A stretch of DNA of 43,365 nucleotides from Candidatus Electryonea clarkiae (lineage in GTDB: Bacteria > Electryoneota > Electryoneia > Electryoneales > Electryoneaceae). Both the position numbers and the translations under genes were made by a program. Shown here piece after piece: positions 23,672-31,520 of this stretch. Below the pieces are notes generated by a model, which ran no database searches, was not told where the DNA came from, and saw nothing but the letters and a program-made list of their open reading frames with translations. Every line of letters starts with the position of its first letter. Position 1 is the first letter of the stretch. The stretch is taken from contig JAVCCM010000165.1 in NCBI GenBank assembly GCA_030765455.1, forward strand, positions 1 through 43,365, written 5' to 3'.

Positions 23672-25906
23672 TTACCTCATCAATACTATTTTCCTTACTT
23701 CATCCATCTTCCCCGGCACATTGGCGTGGATGAAATATATGCCGCTGGAAAGTCCTGCACCATCGAAAGAAAACTCATGGTATCCTGGCGAATAGCGACC
23801 TGTAACGAGCTCAGCGACTTGCTGGCCAAATATGTTGATGACATTTATGCTTAGAAATGATCGTTCAGGCATGGCAATGGCTATCGAGGTGTTTGGATTG
23901 AATGGATTTGGGTAAACAGAAAGTAGTTTGAAATCCATGGGAACCGGTTTTGGCTTATCATTTATACCTAAAACTGCCGAACAATTATAGACTCCAAGGT
24001 TTGTCAGGTCAGCAACGCAGACAATATTGCCATTGACCGCGACTCCCCAGGCGTAACCTGGTGTATCGTAGCCGCCTGCTATAGATGGTTGGGTCGGATC
24101 AGAAACGTCAAGTATTTTTAAACCTTCAGAATCGGCAATGAAAGCATAATCTCCCTGCACAGTCACATCGGTGGACCAAGCTTCACCCCAGTATGATACA
24201 ACCTCCGGGTCGGTCGGATCTGAAATATCAACAATGGTTAATAATTCTGCATCAGCGATAAAAGCATAATTCCCAGATATATATATGCTGTTGTTTGCTC
24301 CATCTTCTTCTTCCAGGAATGCCACTTCTTCAAGGTTATCCGGATCAGAGATGTCCAAAACAACCAAACCCCAACTAAAAACAGTCAAGAACGCGTAATT
24401 ATCAGAAATGGCTATCCCGTTTACCGATCGAACAGCATCGTAGAAACTCATCATTTCCGGACTTGCAGGATCAGACACATCAATAGCATACATTCCTGAG
24501 ATTACTTGCTCAAAGGGCTCACGATACGGCTGTCCGATAGTAACATATGCATAACCACCATCCACCGCCACATTTGAGCAATAGCCTTCCACTTCAATGA
24601 AACCGATTTCGTCAGGCTCAGCGGGATCAGATACATCAACAATCCGTAATCCTGAGCCACCATCGGCTATGTACGCTAATGTATCTTCGAGAAAGATGTT
24701 TCTTGTCGATCCAGGAGTGTCATAACTGCCGATTTCTTCAGGATTCGCGGGATCTGATATATCTACTATGCGCATACCAAGGCTGTCATCTGATACATAA
24801 GCGTAGTCACCTGACATAGTAACCTTGTGAACCGCACCATCGGAATCATATTCGCCCATATTAGCAGGATTTTCCGGATCGGATATATCGAAAACCTGCA
24901 TACCATCACTCAATGTTGCTACGTAAACCTGGTTGCCGGAAACAGCAATCCTTTCAGGAGAACTCACCGGCACAACTCCAACAATAACCGGGTTATCAGG
25001 ACTTTCAATATCTACAACTCGCACCCATCCTCCTAAGGGATCACGATCAGCATCCGCAACATAAGCGTAATTACCAGATACTGCTACATCCACTGCATTT
25101 TCCATCTCATCCACGAATCCAACTTCAGTAATTTCAGACCTTGGGTCGCTGATATCGAGAATAACAAGACCATCCCGTCCATTCGTAGCGAAAAGATAGT
25201 CTCCGATAGCAGTTACACCCCTTACATTGCCACCGGGATCATAAGTAGTGAGTAGTTCGGGATTCTCAGGGTCGGCAACATCCACTATCTCGATTCCTTC
25301 AGTGACTCGCGCTTTGTAGAGAAAATCTCCTGAAACCGCAATATCAATACTGGGATAACCCTCATCCTGCACTAACCTGCCTGCTTCCTCAGGATAAGTC
25401 GGATCTGAGACGTCAAGGATAAGGGTTGTTCTGTTGAAATATCCTTGAGCTTGATCATATTCGACGCCATCTTCAATGAAAAGGAATCCATCCTGATAAG
25501 CCAGGGCAGTTGCACCGCGAGGCAGGTTATAATAGCTTAGCACCTCAGGATTGGCAGGATCCTCGACATCTACAATTTGTAACGCTTGATAATCTCCGAG
25601 CAGTCCATGAACTTTGAGGAAATATACTATGTTTTCGTTTACCACAACGCTCCTGCCCCATCCGCCGGAATTGATGTAACCCACCTCCAGCGGTTGTTCT
25701 GGATTGGATATATCCAGGATCCTTAAGCCACTCACATTGGTCATCACATATGCGTAATTGCCTTCGATGGCAACATCCCTGGCGTCAAACCAATAGTCGT
25801 ATATCTGGGAAAGTTTGCTGACTCTCAGGCTGTCCTGAGCATAAAGATCTGAACTCGATGCAAATGTCAGACAGACGATTGTAAATAAAATAAATGTGTT
25901 TCGCAC
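23672..25906 (-). CDS. Secreted LVIVD-repeat propeller protein with T9SS sorting domain
   Basis: 744 residues starting at GTG 25906 with GGAGGG upstream. The signal peptide (MRNTFILFTIVCLTFASS, then SDLYAQ) is followed by thirteen LVIVD-type units ('LDISNPEQP', 'VDVEDPANP', 'VDISDPANP' and so on). A last blade ends 'LGVYNCSAVLG'. Fourteen blades fit two seven-bladed propellers, as in the gene at 14083. The C-terminal ~80 residues, 'SVYPNPFNPNTSIAIAMPE' to 'VRKIVLMR', are the type A T9SS sorting domain. Its 3' end lies 14 bp from the right flank of the IS110 element, whose insertion separated it from its REP but left the coding region whole. Confidence 0.88.
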   Translation of the reverse strand: MRNTFILFTIVCLTFASSSDLYAQDSLRVSKLSQIYDYWFDARDVAIEGNYAYVMTNVSGLRILDISNPEQPLEVGYINSGGWGRSVVVNENIVYFLKVHGLLGDYQALQIVDVEDPANPEVLSYYNLPRGATALAYQDGFLFIEDGVEYDQAQGYFNRTTLILDVSDPTYPEEAGRLVQDEGYPSIDIAVSGDFLYKARVTEGIEIVDVADPENPELLTTYDPGGNVRGVTAIGDYLFATNGRDGLVILDISDPRSEITEVGFVDEMENAVDVAVSGNYAYVADADRDPLGGWVRVVDIESPDNPVIVGVVPVSSPERIAVSGNQVYVATLSDGMQVFDISDPENPANMGEYDSDGAVHKVTMSGDYAYVSDDSLGMRIVDISDPANPEEIGSYDTPGSTRNIFLEDTLAYIADGGSGLRIVDVSDPAEPDEIGFIEVEGYCSNVAVDGGYAYVTIGQPYREPFEQVISGMYAIDVSDPASPEMMSFYDAVRSVNGIAISDNYAFLTVFSWGLVVLDISDPDNLEEVAFLEEEDGANNSIYISGNYAFIADAELLTIVDISDPTDPEVVSYWGEAWSTDVTVQGDYAFIADSEGLKILDVSDPTQPSIAGGYDTPGYAWGVAVNGNIVCVADLTNLGVYNCSAVLGINDKPKPVPMDFKLLSVYPNPFNPNTSIAIAMPERSFLSINVINIFGQQVAELVTGRYSPGYHEFSFDGAGLSSGIYFIHANVPGKMDEVRKIVLMR

Positions 25907-25979
25907 TTTCTTCCCTCCCTGAAAGAATTTGAATTTCTATGCAGCAGTGGCTCCGATTTCAGTACACAATTTTACTGGC

Positions 25980-26069
25980 TCATCCGTTTTCCCTGAATAC
26001 TGTCGGGATGAAGTTGATGCCGACGGAAAGTGCAGATGCAACAAAAATGAATTGTATGGATACATTCAT
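25980..26069 (-). pseudogene. Gutted T9SS cargo gene: start region fused to sorting-domain tail
   Basis: A 29-codon frame from ATG 26069 reads MNVSIQFIFVASAL and then SVGINFIPTVFRENG. The second half aligns with the end of the sorting domains nearby (LSSGIYFIHANVPGKMDE). The start keeps a ribosome site (AGAGGGG) and the shared promoter-like motif 50 nt upstream. This is best explained as a paralogue that lost its whole interior by deletion. The remaining promoter may now serve the intact gene 74 bp downstream. Confidence 0.7.
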
Positions 26070-26118
26070 CGTATATCCCCTCTAAACAGGTTATTATCAG
26101 GAGGATAAACAACCAAGC

Positions 26119-26143
26119 ACAAATTGTTTAAATACAATATATA
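26119..26143 (-). promoter_or_regulatory. Shared promoter-like motif (upstream of the gutted gene)
   Basis: Same motif as at 22229-22251, with an almost identical core (ACAAATTGTTTAAATACAAT on the plus strand). It lies 50 nt before the ATG at 26069 and 213 nt before the GTG at 25906. Sequence similarity to the region at 28316-28437 continues beyond the motif, including 'CAAACGAGGATG'-like words, showing duplicated upstream regions. Confidence 0.55.
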
Positions 26144-26238
26144 ATACGAACGGCTGGTTTCCAAGCGAGGTTGAAATATCAGGGTAAAAAGACTTACAAA
26201 TTTTAGTAGTATGAGGTAAAAATAGCTCGATGCAATTA

Positions 26239-28263
26239 TTATCTAATTAGTGCGACTTTTCTGACAACATTTATTTTATCTGGTACAGTTGCGTTTATGA
26301 AATAAATGCCGCTGGGAAGTTCAGAAGCGTCAAAGGTGAATTGCTTGTATCCGGGTGAATAGTGATCATTTGTGATTATTGCTACCTCCCGACCTGTAAT
26401 ATTGTAAGCGATGATTTTCAACTCCGAGGATTGAGGCAGCCCGAATGTAATGTTTAATTTTGGGTTGAATGGATTTGGGAATGCAGATACAATGGAATAC
26501 TCAGTTGGTAGATTTAGGAGATGTGCATCCTGTACTGATAACGTGATTAGAAGTGACCTGACCTCAGTCGAGAATGTGGACAGTCCAAACCGGTCGAAAG
26601 CCCTAACACGCCACCAGTATGAGGCAATTTCAATGCTGTCTATTGAAACTGAATTCTCCGCTTCTCTCGCATAAACATGATCATTAAATTCATTGTCTGT
26701 TGATAGCTCAAATGCATAATATAGCTGGTCATTGGGATCAGGATCAGTTGCCGATCGCCACCTGAATACCAGTGGAAAATCTCTTCGATTGATCATTTCA
26801 AAACCGTCTTGAGGAGAGATCAAATTAAAGGAATCGGGAGCTTCAGGGAAATAAGTATTGAAAGCCAATGTATCCTCGGCCCATGTGCCTTCAGTATTGT
26901 TGTCAGTCGCCCTGACAGTCCAGCAATAAATTTCATCGTCCTCAATATTTTCAACAAAACAGGAGGTATCCGCGATACTGTCTGCAATTAATTCCGCATC
27001 GGATAAATCAGATTCAGCCCCAAACCATACATCATAATGAGGTATTGAATTTGAGTCAGGATCATGAGTAGTATTCCAGAGCAAATTTACTTCAGAAGTC
27101 CACACAGTATCCTGAACACTTGGTTCAACCAGATTAAAAGAATCCGGTGGTTGAGGTGCAATTGTCAAATTTTCCCACCAGTTTACACCATTGTTTATAG
27201 TCCCAGAGGCTCCGAGCACATCAATATCTCCGTCTCCGTCAAGATCAGTTGCATAAACTGACCTTGCGTTATAAAAGAATTCTTCAATCAAATATTCAGT
27301 GAAATTTTCTTCTCCATCGTTTAACCAATATATAATCTCATCTGCATTACCGGCGGCTCCTAAGACATCGACATCTCCATCGTAGTCCAAGTCTATCGCA
27401 TAAACCGAGCATGCACCATCGACATTATCTGTGATAGTGTGTTCTGTGAAATTTTCATTCCCGTTGTTCTCCCACCAAGTAATTTCATCTTCACCAGAAC
27501 CAGCCCCCAGGACATCTACATCTCCATCGCTGTCCAAGTCAGTTGCATAAATATCAAAAGCATAGTCGAAATTATCATCAATGGTATGCTCTGTGAAGTT
27601 CTGGTTCCCGTCGTTTTCACACCACGTGATATTATCTGTATCGCTGGAAGCCCCTATTACATCGATATCGCCATCGCTGTCCAGGTCTATTGCGTAAACA
27701 GACCTTGGTCTATCGATATTGTATATGATGTGTTCTGTGAATTCCTGGTCTCCATCGTTCTCAAACCACGCGAAACAGTCATTCCTTACAACAGCTCCCA
27801 GAACATCGATGTCATCGTCACCATCAAGATCAATCGCATAAACCGAGGCAGCGCCATCAAACCTGTCAGAAATGGTGTGCCCTGTGAAATCCTGGTCTCC
27901 GTTGTTCTCAAACCAGATAATGTTATCAGTAACATTACCAGCCGCCAGGATATCAATATCATCGTCGCTGTCCAAGTCAATAGCGTAAATATCATTGGCT
28001 CCATCAAACCACGGATAAATGGTGTGCAATGTGAACTCCTGGTTTCCGTCGTTCTCAAACCAGGCGATTTCGTAACGCCCACCAGCAGGCCACAGAACTT
28101 CAACGTCCCCATCACCGTCAAGGTCAATTGCGAATACAGCCTTAGCAGTATAAAAATTGTTTCTGATAGTATGTTTTTCGAATTCGACTTGTGCGAATAA
28201 TGGAGTTGTGATGAGAAGAAAACAGACGAGAAAAGAAAACACAAGACTTTGTGATAATTTCAT
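26239..28263 (-). CDS. Secreted FG-GAP-like seven-repeat protein with T9SS sorting domain
   Basis: 674 residues. The signal peptide (MKLSQSLVFSFLVCFLLITT) is followed by seven repeats 'F.EHTI...SVYAIDLDGDGDIDVLG' ending 'WFENDGDQ', with calcium-loop aspartates. Two fibronectin III-like domains follow ('DPDSNSIPHYDVWFGAES' and 'YYAFELSTDNEF'). The C-terminal sorting domain runs from 'AFPNPFNPKLNITFGLP' to 'VRKVALIR'. AGGGA lies upstream of the ATG. The repeats differ from each other more than in the paralogue at 20147-22177, so this copy appears older or not homogenised. The shared promoter-like motif lies 53 nt upstream. Confidence 0.88.
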   Translation of the reverse strand: MKLSQSLVFSFLVCFLLITTPLFAQVEFEKHTIRNNFYTAKAVFAIDLDGDGDVEVLWPAGGRYEIAWFENDGNQEFTLHTIYPWFDGANDIYAIDLDSDDDIDILAAGNVTDNIIWFENNGDQDFTGHTISDRFDGAASVYAIDLDGDDDIDVLGAVVRNDCFAWFENDGDQEFTEHIIYNIDRPRSVYAIDLDSDGDIDVIGASSDTDNITWCENDGNQNFTEHTIDDNFDYAFDIYATDLDSDGDVDVLGAGSGEDEITWWENNGNENFTEHTITDNVDGACSVYAIDLDYDGDVDVLGAAGNADEIIYWLNDGEENFTEYLIEEFFYNARSVYATDLDGDGDIDVLGASGTINNGVNWWENLTIAPQPPDSFNLVEPSVQDTVWTSEVNLLWNTTHDPDSNSIPHYDVWFGAESDLSDAELIADSIADTSCFVENIEDDEIYCWTVRATDNNTEGTWAEDTLAFNTYFPEAPDSFNLISPQDGFEMINRRDFPLVFRWRSATDPDPNDQLYYAFELSTDNEFNDHVYAREAENSVSIDSIEIASYWWRVRAFDRFGLSTFSTEVRSLLITLSVQDAHLLNLPTEYSIVSAFPNPFNPKLNITFGLPQSSELKIIAYNITGREVAIITNDHYSPGYKQFTFDASELPSGIYFINATVPDKINVVRKVALIR

Positions 28264-28315
28264 TGTTGATCCCTATTTGTTGTGATATCAGGTATCGCAC
28301 AAGATCATTAAGTTT

Positions 28316-28339
28316 ACAAATCATTAAAATACAATATAT
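28316..28339 (-). promoter_or_regulatory. Shared promoter-like motif upstream of a secreted-protein gene
   Basis: Plus-strand reading ACAAATCATTAAAATACAAT then ATAT. It differs from the copies at 22229 and 26119 at a few bases but keeps the same distance (53 nt) from the start codon at 28263. Confidence 0.5.
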
Positions 28340-28721
28340 GGAACAATTTTTGGATTTCCAAACGAGGATGTAATTTTGGGAAAGAAGACTGAGTAAATTT
28401 GAGCGGTATGATATCTAAAAAACTCGATGAGCAGGTTGGCTGATATCTTGAAACCCGGCATTTCTTTAGAAAAAAAGCCGGGCGATATTCTTAACATAGC
28501 AATAAGAAACGCAGCAACAGAAAACCTGCAATTATCCATTCAAATGGCATTTCGGAAAAATTGGAATAACTCCTGAATCAGTTCACATTTTTCGGGGTGT
28601 TCTGTCTTCTCAGGCTTGGTCCAGGAGTCCACCATTTGTATTGAATCTGAGCATGGATTCCCGGGTCAAGCCCGAGAATGACAACTCCTTGAATCTGATG
28701 AATCAATGTACAGATAGATAT
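28340..28721. other. Gene-poor gap with hairpin and a 'GGATTCCCGGG' repeat
   Basis: Contains the hairpin CCCGGC...GCCGGG (about 28454-28486, loop TTTCTTTAGAAAAAAA region) and a repeat reading ATGGATTCCCGGGTCAAGCC then CGAGAATGACA (28651-28681); a related phrase lies at 38352-38427. A 31-codon minus-strand frame (28540-28635, beginning MVDSWTKPEKTEHPEKCELI) looks protein-like but has no ribosome site, and I cannot support it as a gene. Confidence 0.45.
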
Positions 28722-29180
28722 CTAATTGCCTGCTTCATCAGGCAAATCAGTAACTTCGCCGTTCAGGATATACCTGTAATTTATTTTCATTGCCGGCTTA
28801 AGTGATACTGATACGCTGCAATAGCGTGAACGGCTAAGGTCAATTGCGCGGGTTAGTTTCTTGGGATCCACCTCACCTTCGACATGGAATATCACCCTGA
28901 TCTCCAGCCATTTTTTGGGATGTTCGTCCGCGCGGCTCAAGCCTTCCACCGCGACTTCAAATTTTGTCACCGGCTGCCGCATTTTATGCAGAACGCTGAT
29001 TGTGTCCATACCGGTGCATCCGGCAAGACCGGCGAAGGGGAGTTCTGCCGGACGAGCGCCTTGATCTTCTCCGCCGACAGCAGGCATGGCATCCATAATA
29101 AGTGTATGTCCGCTGTGGGTTGACGCGACAAATTTCATCTTGTTGACGTTTTCGAGAATTGCGTGAGCTATTTCAGGCAT
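28722..29180 (-). CDS. OsmC/Ohr-family peroxiredoxin-like protein
   Basis: 152 residues from ATG 29180, with GGAG 7 nt upstream; 19 further upstream codons lack a ribosome site. The two redox cysteines of the family are present: C55 in 'PFAGLAGCTGMDTISVLHKM' and C121 in 'DLSRSRYCSVSVSL'. OsmC-like proteins are cytoplasmic dimers that reduce organic hydroperoxides, usually with dihydrolipoyl thiols; the YhfA-like branch is closest in pattern. It forms a single-gene unit between a secreted-protein gene and the flagellin gene. Confidence 0.9.
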   Translation of the reverse strand: MPEIAHAILENVNKMKFVASTHSGHTLIMDAMPAVGGEDQGARPAELPFAGLAGCTGMDTISVLHKMRQPVTKFEVAVEGLSRADEHPKKWLEIRVIFHVEGEVDPKKLTRAIDLSRSRYCSVSVSLKPAMKINYRYILNGEVTDLPDEAGN

Positions 29181-29304
29181 GATATATCTCCATATCTGGT
29201 TTGACTGTTTCGTTATTATAATACAGATGCTGATCAATTGGAAATGATGTTGTTATTAAATTTCTCGCTTTCAGCTAAATTTTCCTTTCTTCTGTTTTTC
29301 TTTC

Positions 29305-29385
29305 GTCCCTGCGGGACTTTAGAGAGGGTAAGCTTATTCTCACCGGGCTTACGCCCGGAGCTACAGGATTTCGACCCTTTGGGTC
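29305..29385. repeat. Cluster of three short hairpins
   Basis: GTCCC-TGC-GGGAC (29305-29317), CCGGGC-TTAC-GCCCGG (29343-29358) followed by AGCTACAGG, and GACCC-TTT-GGGTC (29373-29385). They lie within 81 bp between OsmC and flagellin. The middle one, with its AGCTAC tail, resembles REP-type elements. Confidence 0.65.
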
Positions 29386-29398
29386 TATTATTAAACCG

Positions 29399-29538
29399 AT
29401 CTTAATATAGATGATATGATCTTAATATAGATGATATGATCTTAATATAGACGAATTTATCTTGATACAGATAAATTGATTTTGATTGAGATGCGTTGAA
29501 CTTGATAGAGATGAATTTCTCTTGTTTTGGATCAACTG
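29399..29538 (+). repeat. Seven degenerate 20-bp tandem repeats
   Basis: The unit is GATCTTAATATAGATGATAT. The first two copies are exact (29399-29418 and 29419-29438) and the following five drift progressively while keeping the 20-bp phase and the pattern 'CTTgATAgAGATgaAtt'. The spacing is close to two helical turns. No coding potential. Confidence 0.8.
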
Positions 29539-29645
29539 ATCTAAGCATGGATTTCTGAAAATTCATTTAGGACGAATGTTTTACACTGAAGCTAACGATA
29601 AATGAATGAGCATAAATTTCATATTCAGGTTCCGAAACATAAAGA

Positions 29646-29681
29646 ACGGCTGCCGCTCATATCATACCGAACGACAGCCGT
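29646..29681 (-). terminator. Probable flagellin terminator
   Basis: On the minus strand, ACGGCTG pairs with CAGCCGT around a 22-nt loop, followed by TCTTTATGTTT. It lies 24 bp after the flagellin stop codon. Confidence 0.5.
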
Positions 29682-29704
29682 AACCGAAGAGACTTATTTA
29701 GTTA

Positions 29705-30547
29705 TTATCCAATCAATTGAGCAACCATTTGCGGAACGAGATTAGCCTGGGTCAGCATTGATATGCCAGCCTGCATCATAATTTGTGCCCGGGTGAAATC
29801 ACTCATTTCTTTTGCGATGTCCGCATCGCGTATCTGTGATTCAGCTTCAGTCGAAGTTTCGCGGGAAAGTTGTAATTCTGATATCGTGTTCTGCAGCCTG
29901 GTGGCGTAGGTTCCAAGCCTTGTGCGTAATGAATCCTTGGAGGCAATGGCTATGTCCAGATTACTGATTGCTGCCTGTGCAGTAGCAGTGTTCAGAAGAT
30001 TCAAAGTATCAATACCTAATGAACCTGTTGTAGCATCACCCATGGATACATAGTAATAATCGACATTTTGTACATTTTGAGTTCCAATATGGAATTTGAC
30101 TCCACTTTGACCCGCTCCCGAGAGTGATCCATCGAGAAGGGCTTTACCGTTATAGTTGGTGGATAGAGCGATTCTTTGGATTTCGCTGCGCAGGTTATTG
30201 AACTCCTGGTGTATAGCAATCCTGTCATCACTGGACAGTATTCCGTTTGAAGCTTGAACTGCAAGGGCGCGCATTCTAATGAGTTTCTCATTCATGACAC
30301 TCAATGCACCATCAGCCATACGGATCATATTGATCGCCTGGCTGGCATTTCTTTCCGCTTCAACCATAGAAGCGATCCTGGCGCGAAATCTTTCTGAAAT
30401 ATTTAAGGCTGCTGGATCATCCCATGAATTGTTGACCCGTAGTCCTGAACTGAGCCTCGTAATAGCAGTATCAAGGCTTCGTTGTGAGTTTTGAATGTTA
30501 CGCTGTGCTGTCAGCGAAATGACGTTGTGGTTAATTCTGGTGCTCAT
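29705..30547 (-). CDS. Flagellin (short form)
   Basis: 280 residues from ATG 30547, preceded by AGGAGG; the longer frame upstream (23 codons) contains the promoter and is not translated. N-terminal D0/D1 helices 'RINHNVISLTAQRNIQNSQR' and 'LSSGLRVNNSWDDPAALNIS' and C-terminal helices 'SQIRDADIAKEMSDFTRAQI' and 'ISMLTQANLVPQMVAQLIG' are classical. The region between D1 halves is only about 55 residues, so the outer D2/D3 domains are absent. It forms the filament of the flagellum after export by the flagellar type III system. No other flagellar gene is in the window. A sigma-28 promoter precedes it. Confidence 0.95.
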   Translation of the reverse strand: MSTRINHNVISLTAQRNIQNSQRSLDTAITRLSSGLRVNNSWDDPAALNISERFRARIASMVEAERNASQAINMIRMADGALSVMNEKLIRMRALAVQASNGILSSDDRIAIHQEFNNLRSEIQRIALSTNYNGKALLDGSLSGAGQSGVKFHIGTQNVQNVDYYYVSMGDATTGSLGIDTLNLLNTATAQAAISNLDIAIASKDSLRTRLGTYATRLQNTISELQLSRETSTEAESQIRDADIAKEMSDFTRAQIMMQAGISMLTQANLVPQMVAQLIG

Positions 30548-30615
30548 GATATCCTCCTGATTTCTCTCGGTTACTTTCTTTAATCTTCCGGGCTTCATCA
30601 CCCGTCTGCTAAACA

Positions 30616-30642
30616 TTATCGGAAAGCTTCAGGATAACTTTA
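30616..30642 (-). promoter_or_regulatory. Sigma-28 (FliA) promoter of the flagellin gene
   Basis: On the minus strand: TAAAGTTA, 11 nt, TCCGATAA. This fits the FliA consensus TAAAGTTT-N11-GCCGATAA closely. It lies 69 nt before the start codon, so flagellin is a late-class flagellar gene. The rest of the gap up to 30960 shows no other feature. Confidence 0.85.
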
Positions 30643-30968
30643 ACTTTTCTTACAGTAAGACTGGAAGAATTGCTGTATCTGGCATGCATGCATAGCATCT
30701 AAACATCATATTGTCAGCGGTATATGCCCTGAAGAGAGCTTGAGAGCCAGGAGAGCCAAACTTAAAGTAAAGCTGCAAGTAATTCGGAATATCTAATGAT
30801 TATTGAGTATTAAACGCTCGTTTTATCTAATACTTGGGCAGGTGCATGCAATGTGCAGGCTTGAATCAGCTCCTTTCAATAACAACTGTTTGCTTGAAAT
30901 ACCTTATTAAACAAATTTGATTGCTCTCGATTTTGTTCTCTGAGGGAGAACGGATAAGCAGAAAACAG

Positions 30969-31025
30969 TTGACATTGATTCGTTAGCATTCTAATATGTA
31001 GCAGGCTAAACATTATCTTGCTACA
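30969..31025 (+). promoter_or_regulatory. Promoter and candidate MarR operator of the efflux operon
   Basis: TTGACA (30969-30974), 17 nt, TAATAT (30992-30997): a near-consensus sigma-70 promoter. Starting at the last -10 base is an inverted repeat TGTAGCA (30997-31003), 15 nt, TGCTACA (31019-31025), overlapping the expected transcription start. A MarR dimer there would block initiation, giving autoregulation of the operon. Confidence 0.7.
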
Positions 31026-31043
31026 GTAACCAGTGGTAATAAT

Positions 31044-31490
31044 ATGGAATCAATACATAAAAACAGTATAGGGTACTGGTGTCACCGAATAGCTTTGGCG
31101 CATAGAGCCCATATTGAATCAATGACCAGGGAGATGGGATTCAGCGCACCCGAGGCTTTTTTACTGATGTATCTTTTCCGAAAGGGGCAAAGTTCACTTG
31201 TTGAATTGGCTACTTTAATGGAGCAAGCTCATCCGTCCGTCCTGAGGCATATTGATCATCTTGAATCAATGGGAATGATTAAACGATCACCACACAAAAA
31301 TGATCGCAGGATAAAAGTTGTGGAACTTACAGATGAAGGAGCTGTGATAATACCAAAGATTCGATCCCTTCTGAAGGAAGTCCAGAAAAAAGCTACAGAG
31401 GGAATTAAACAAGCAGACATCGAAAAGTTTTTTGATATTGCCAAACAAGTTGATGAGAACCTTTGTAATGAAACGCCCTGCATTGACTAA
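31044..31490 (+). CDS. MarR-family transcriptional regulator
   Basis: 148 residues with the MarR winged helix-turn-helix: recognition region 'LATLMEQAHPSVLRHIDHLE', then the wing 'SPHKNDRRIKVVELTDEG' with the typical DRR. N- and C-terminal helices form the dimer interface. It is the first gene of an operon with the tripartite efflux pump (30 bp to the next gene). MarR proteins usually repress such operons and release on binding a phenolic or drug ligand. C143 in the tail 'ETPCID' could be redox active, but this is a guess. Confidence 0.92.
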   Translation: MESIHKNSIGYWCHRIALAHRAHIESMTREMGFSAPEAFLLMYLFRKGQSSLVELATLMEQAHPSVLRHIDHLESMGMIKRSPHKNDRRIKVVELTDEGAVIIPKIRSLLKEVQKKATEGIKQADIEKFFDIAKQVDENLCNETPCID

Positions 31491-31520
31491 TGAGAGAAAT
31501 ATTCATTAAGGAAGAGTATT

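Noticed and set aside
27439..28200. 253-codon plus-strand open frame
   Set aside because: Antisense to the repeat region of the secreted protein at 26239-28263; kept open by repeated codon bias, with no ribosome site or recognisable fold.
28540..28635. 31-codon minus-strand frame (MVDSWTKPEK...)
   Set aside because: Reads like protein but lacks a ribosome site and any context; could be a remnant. Not supported as a gene.
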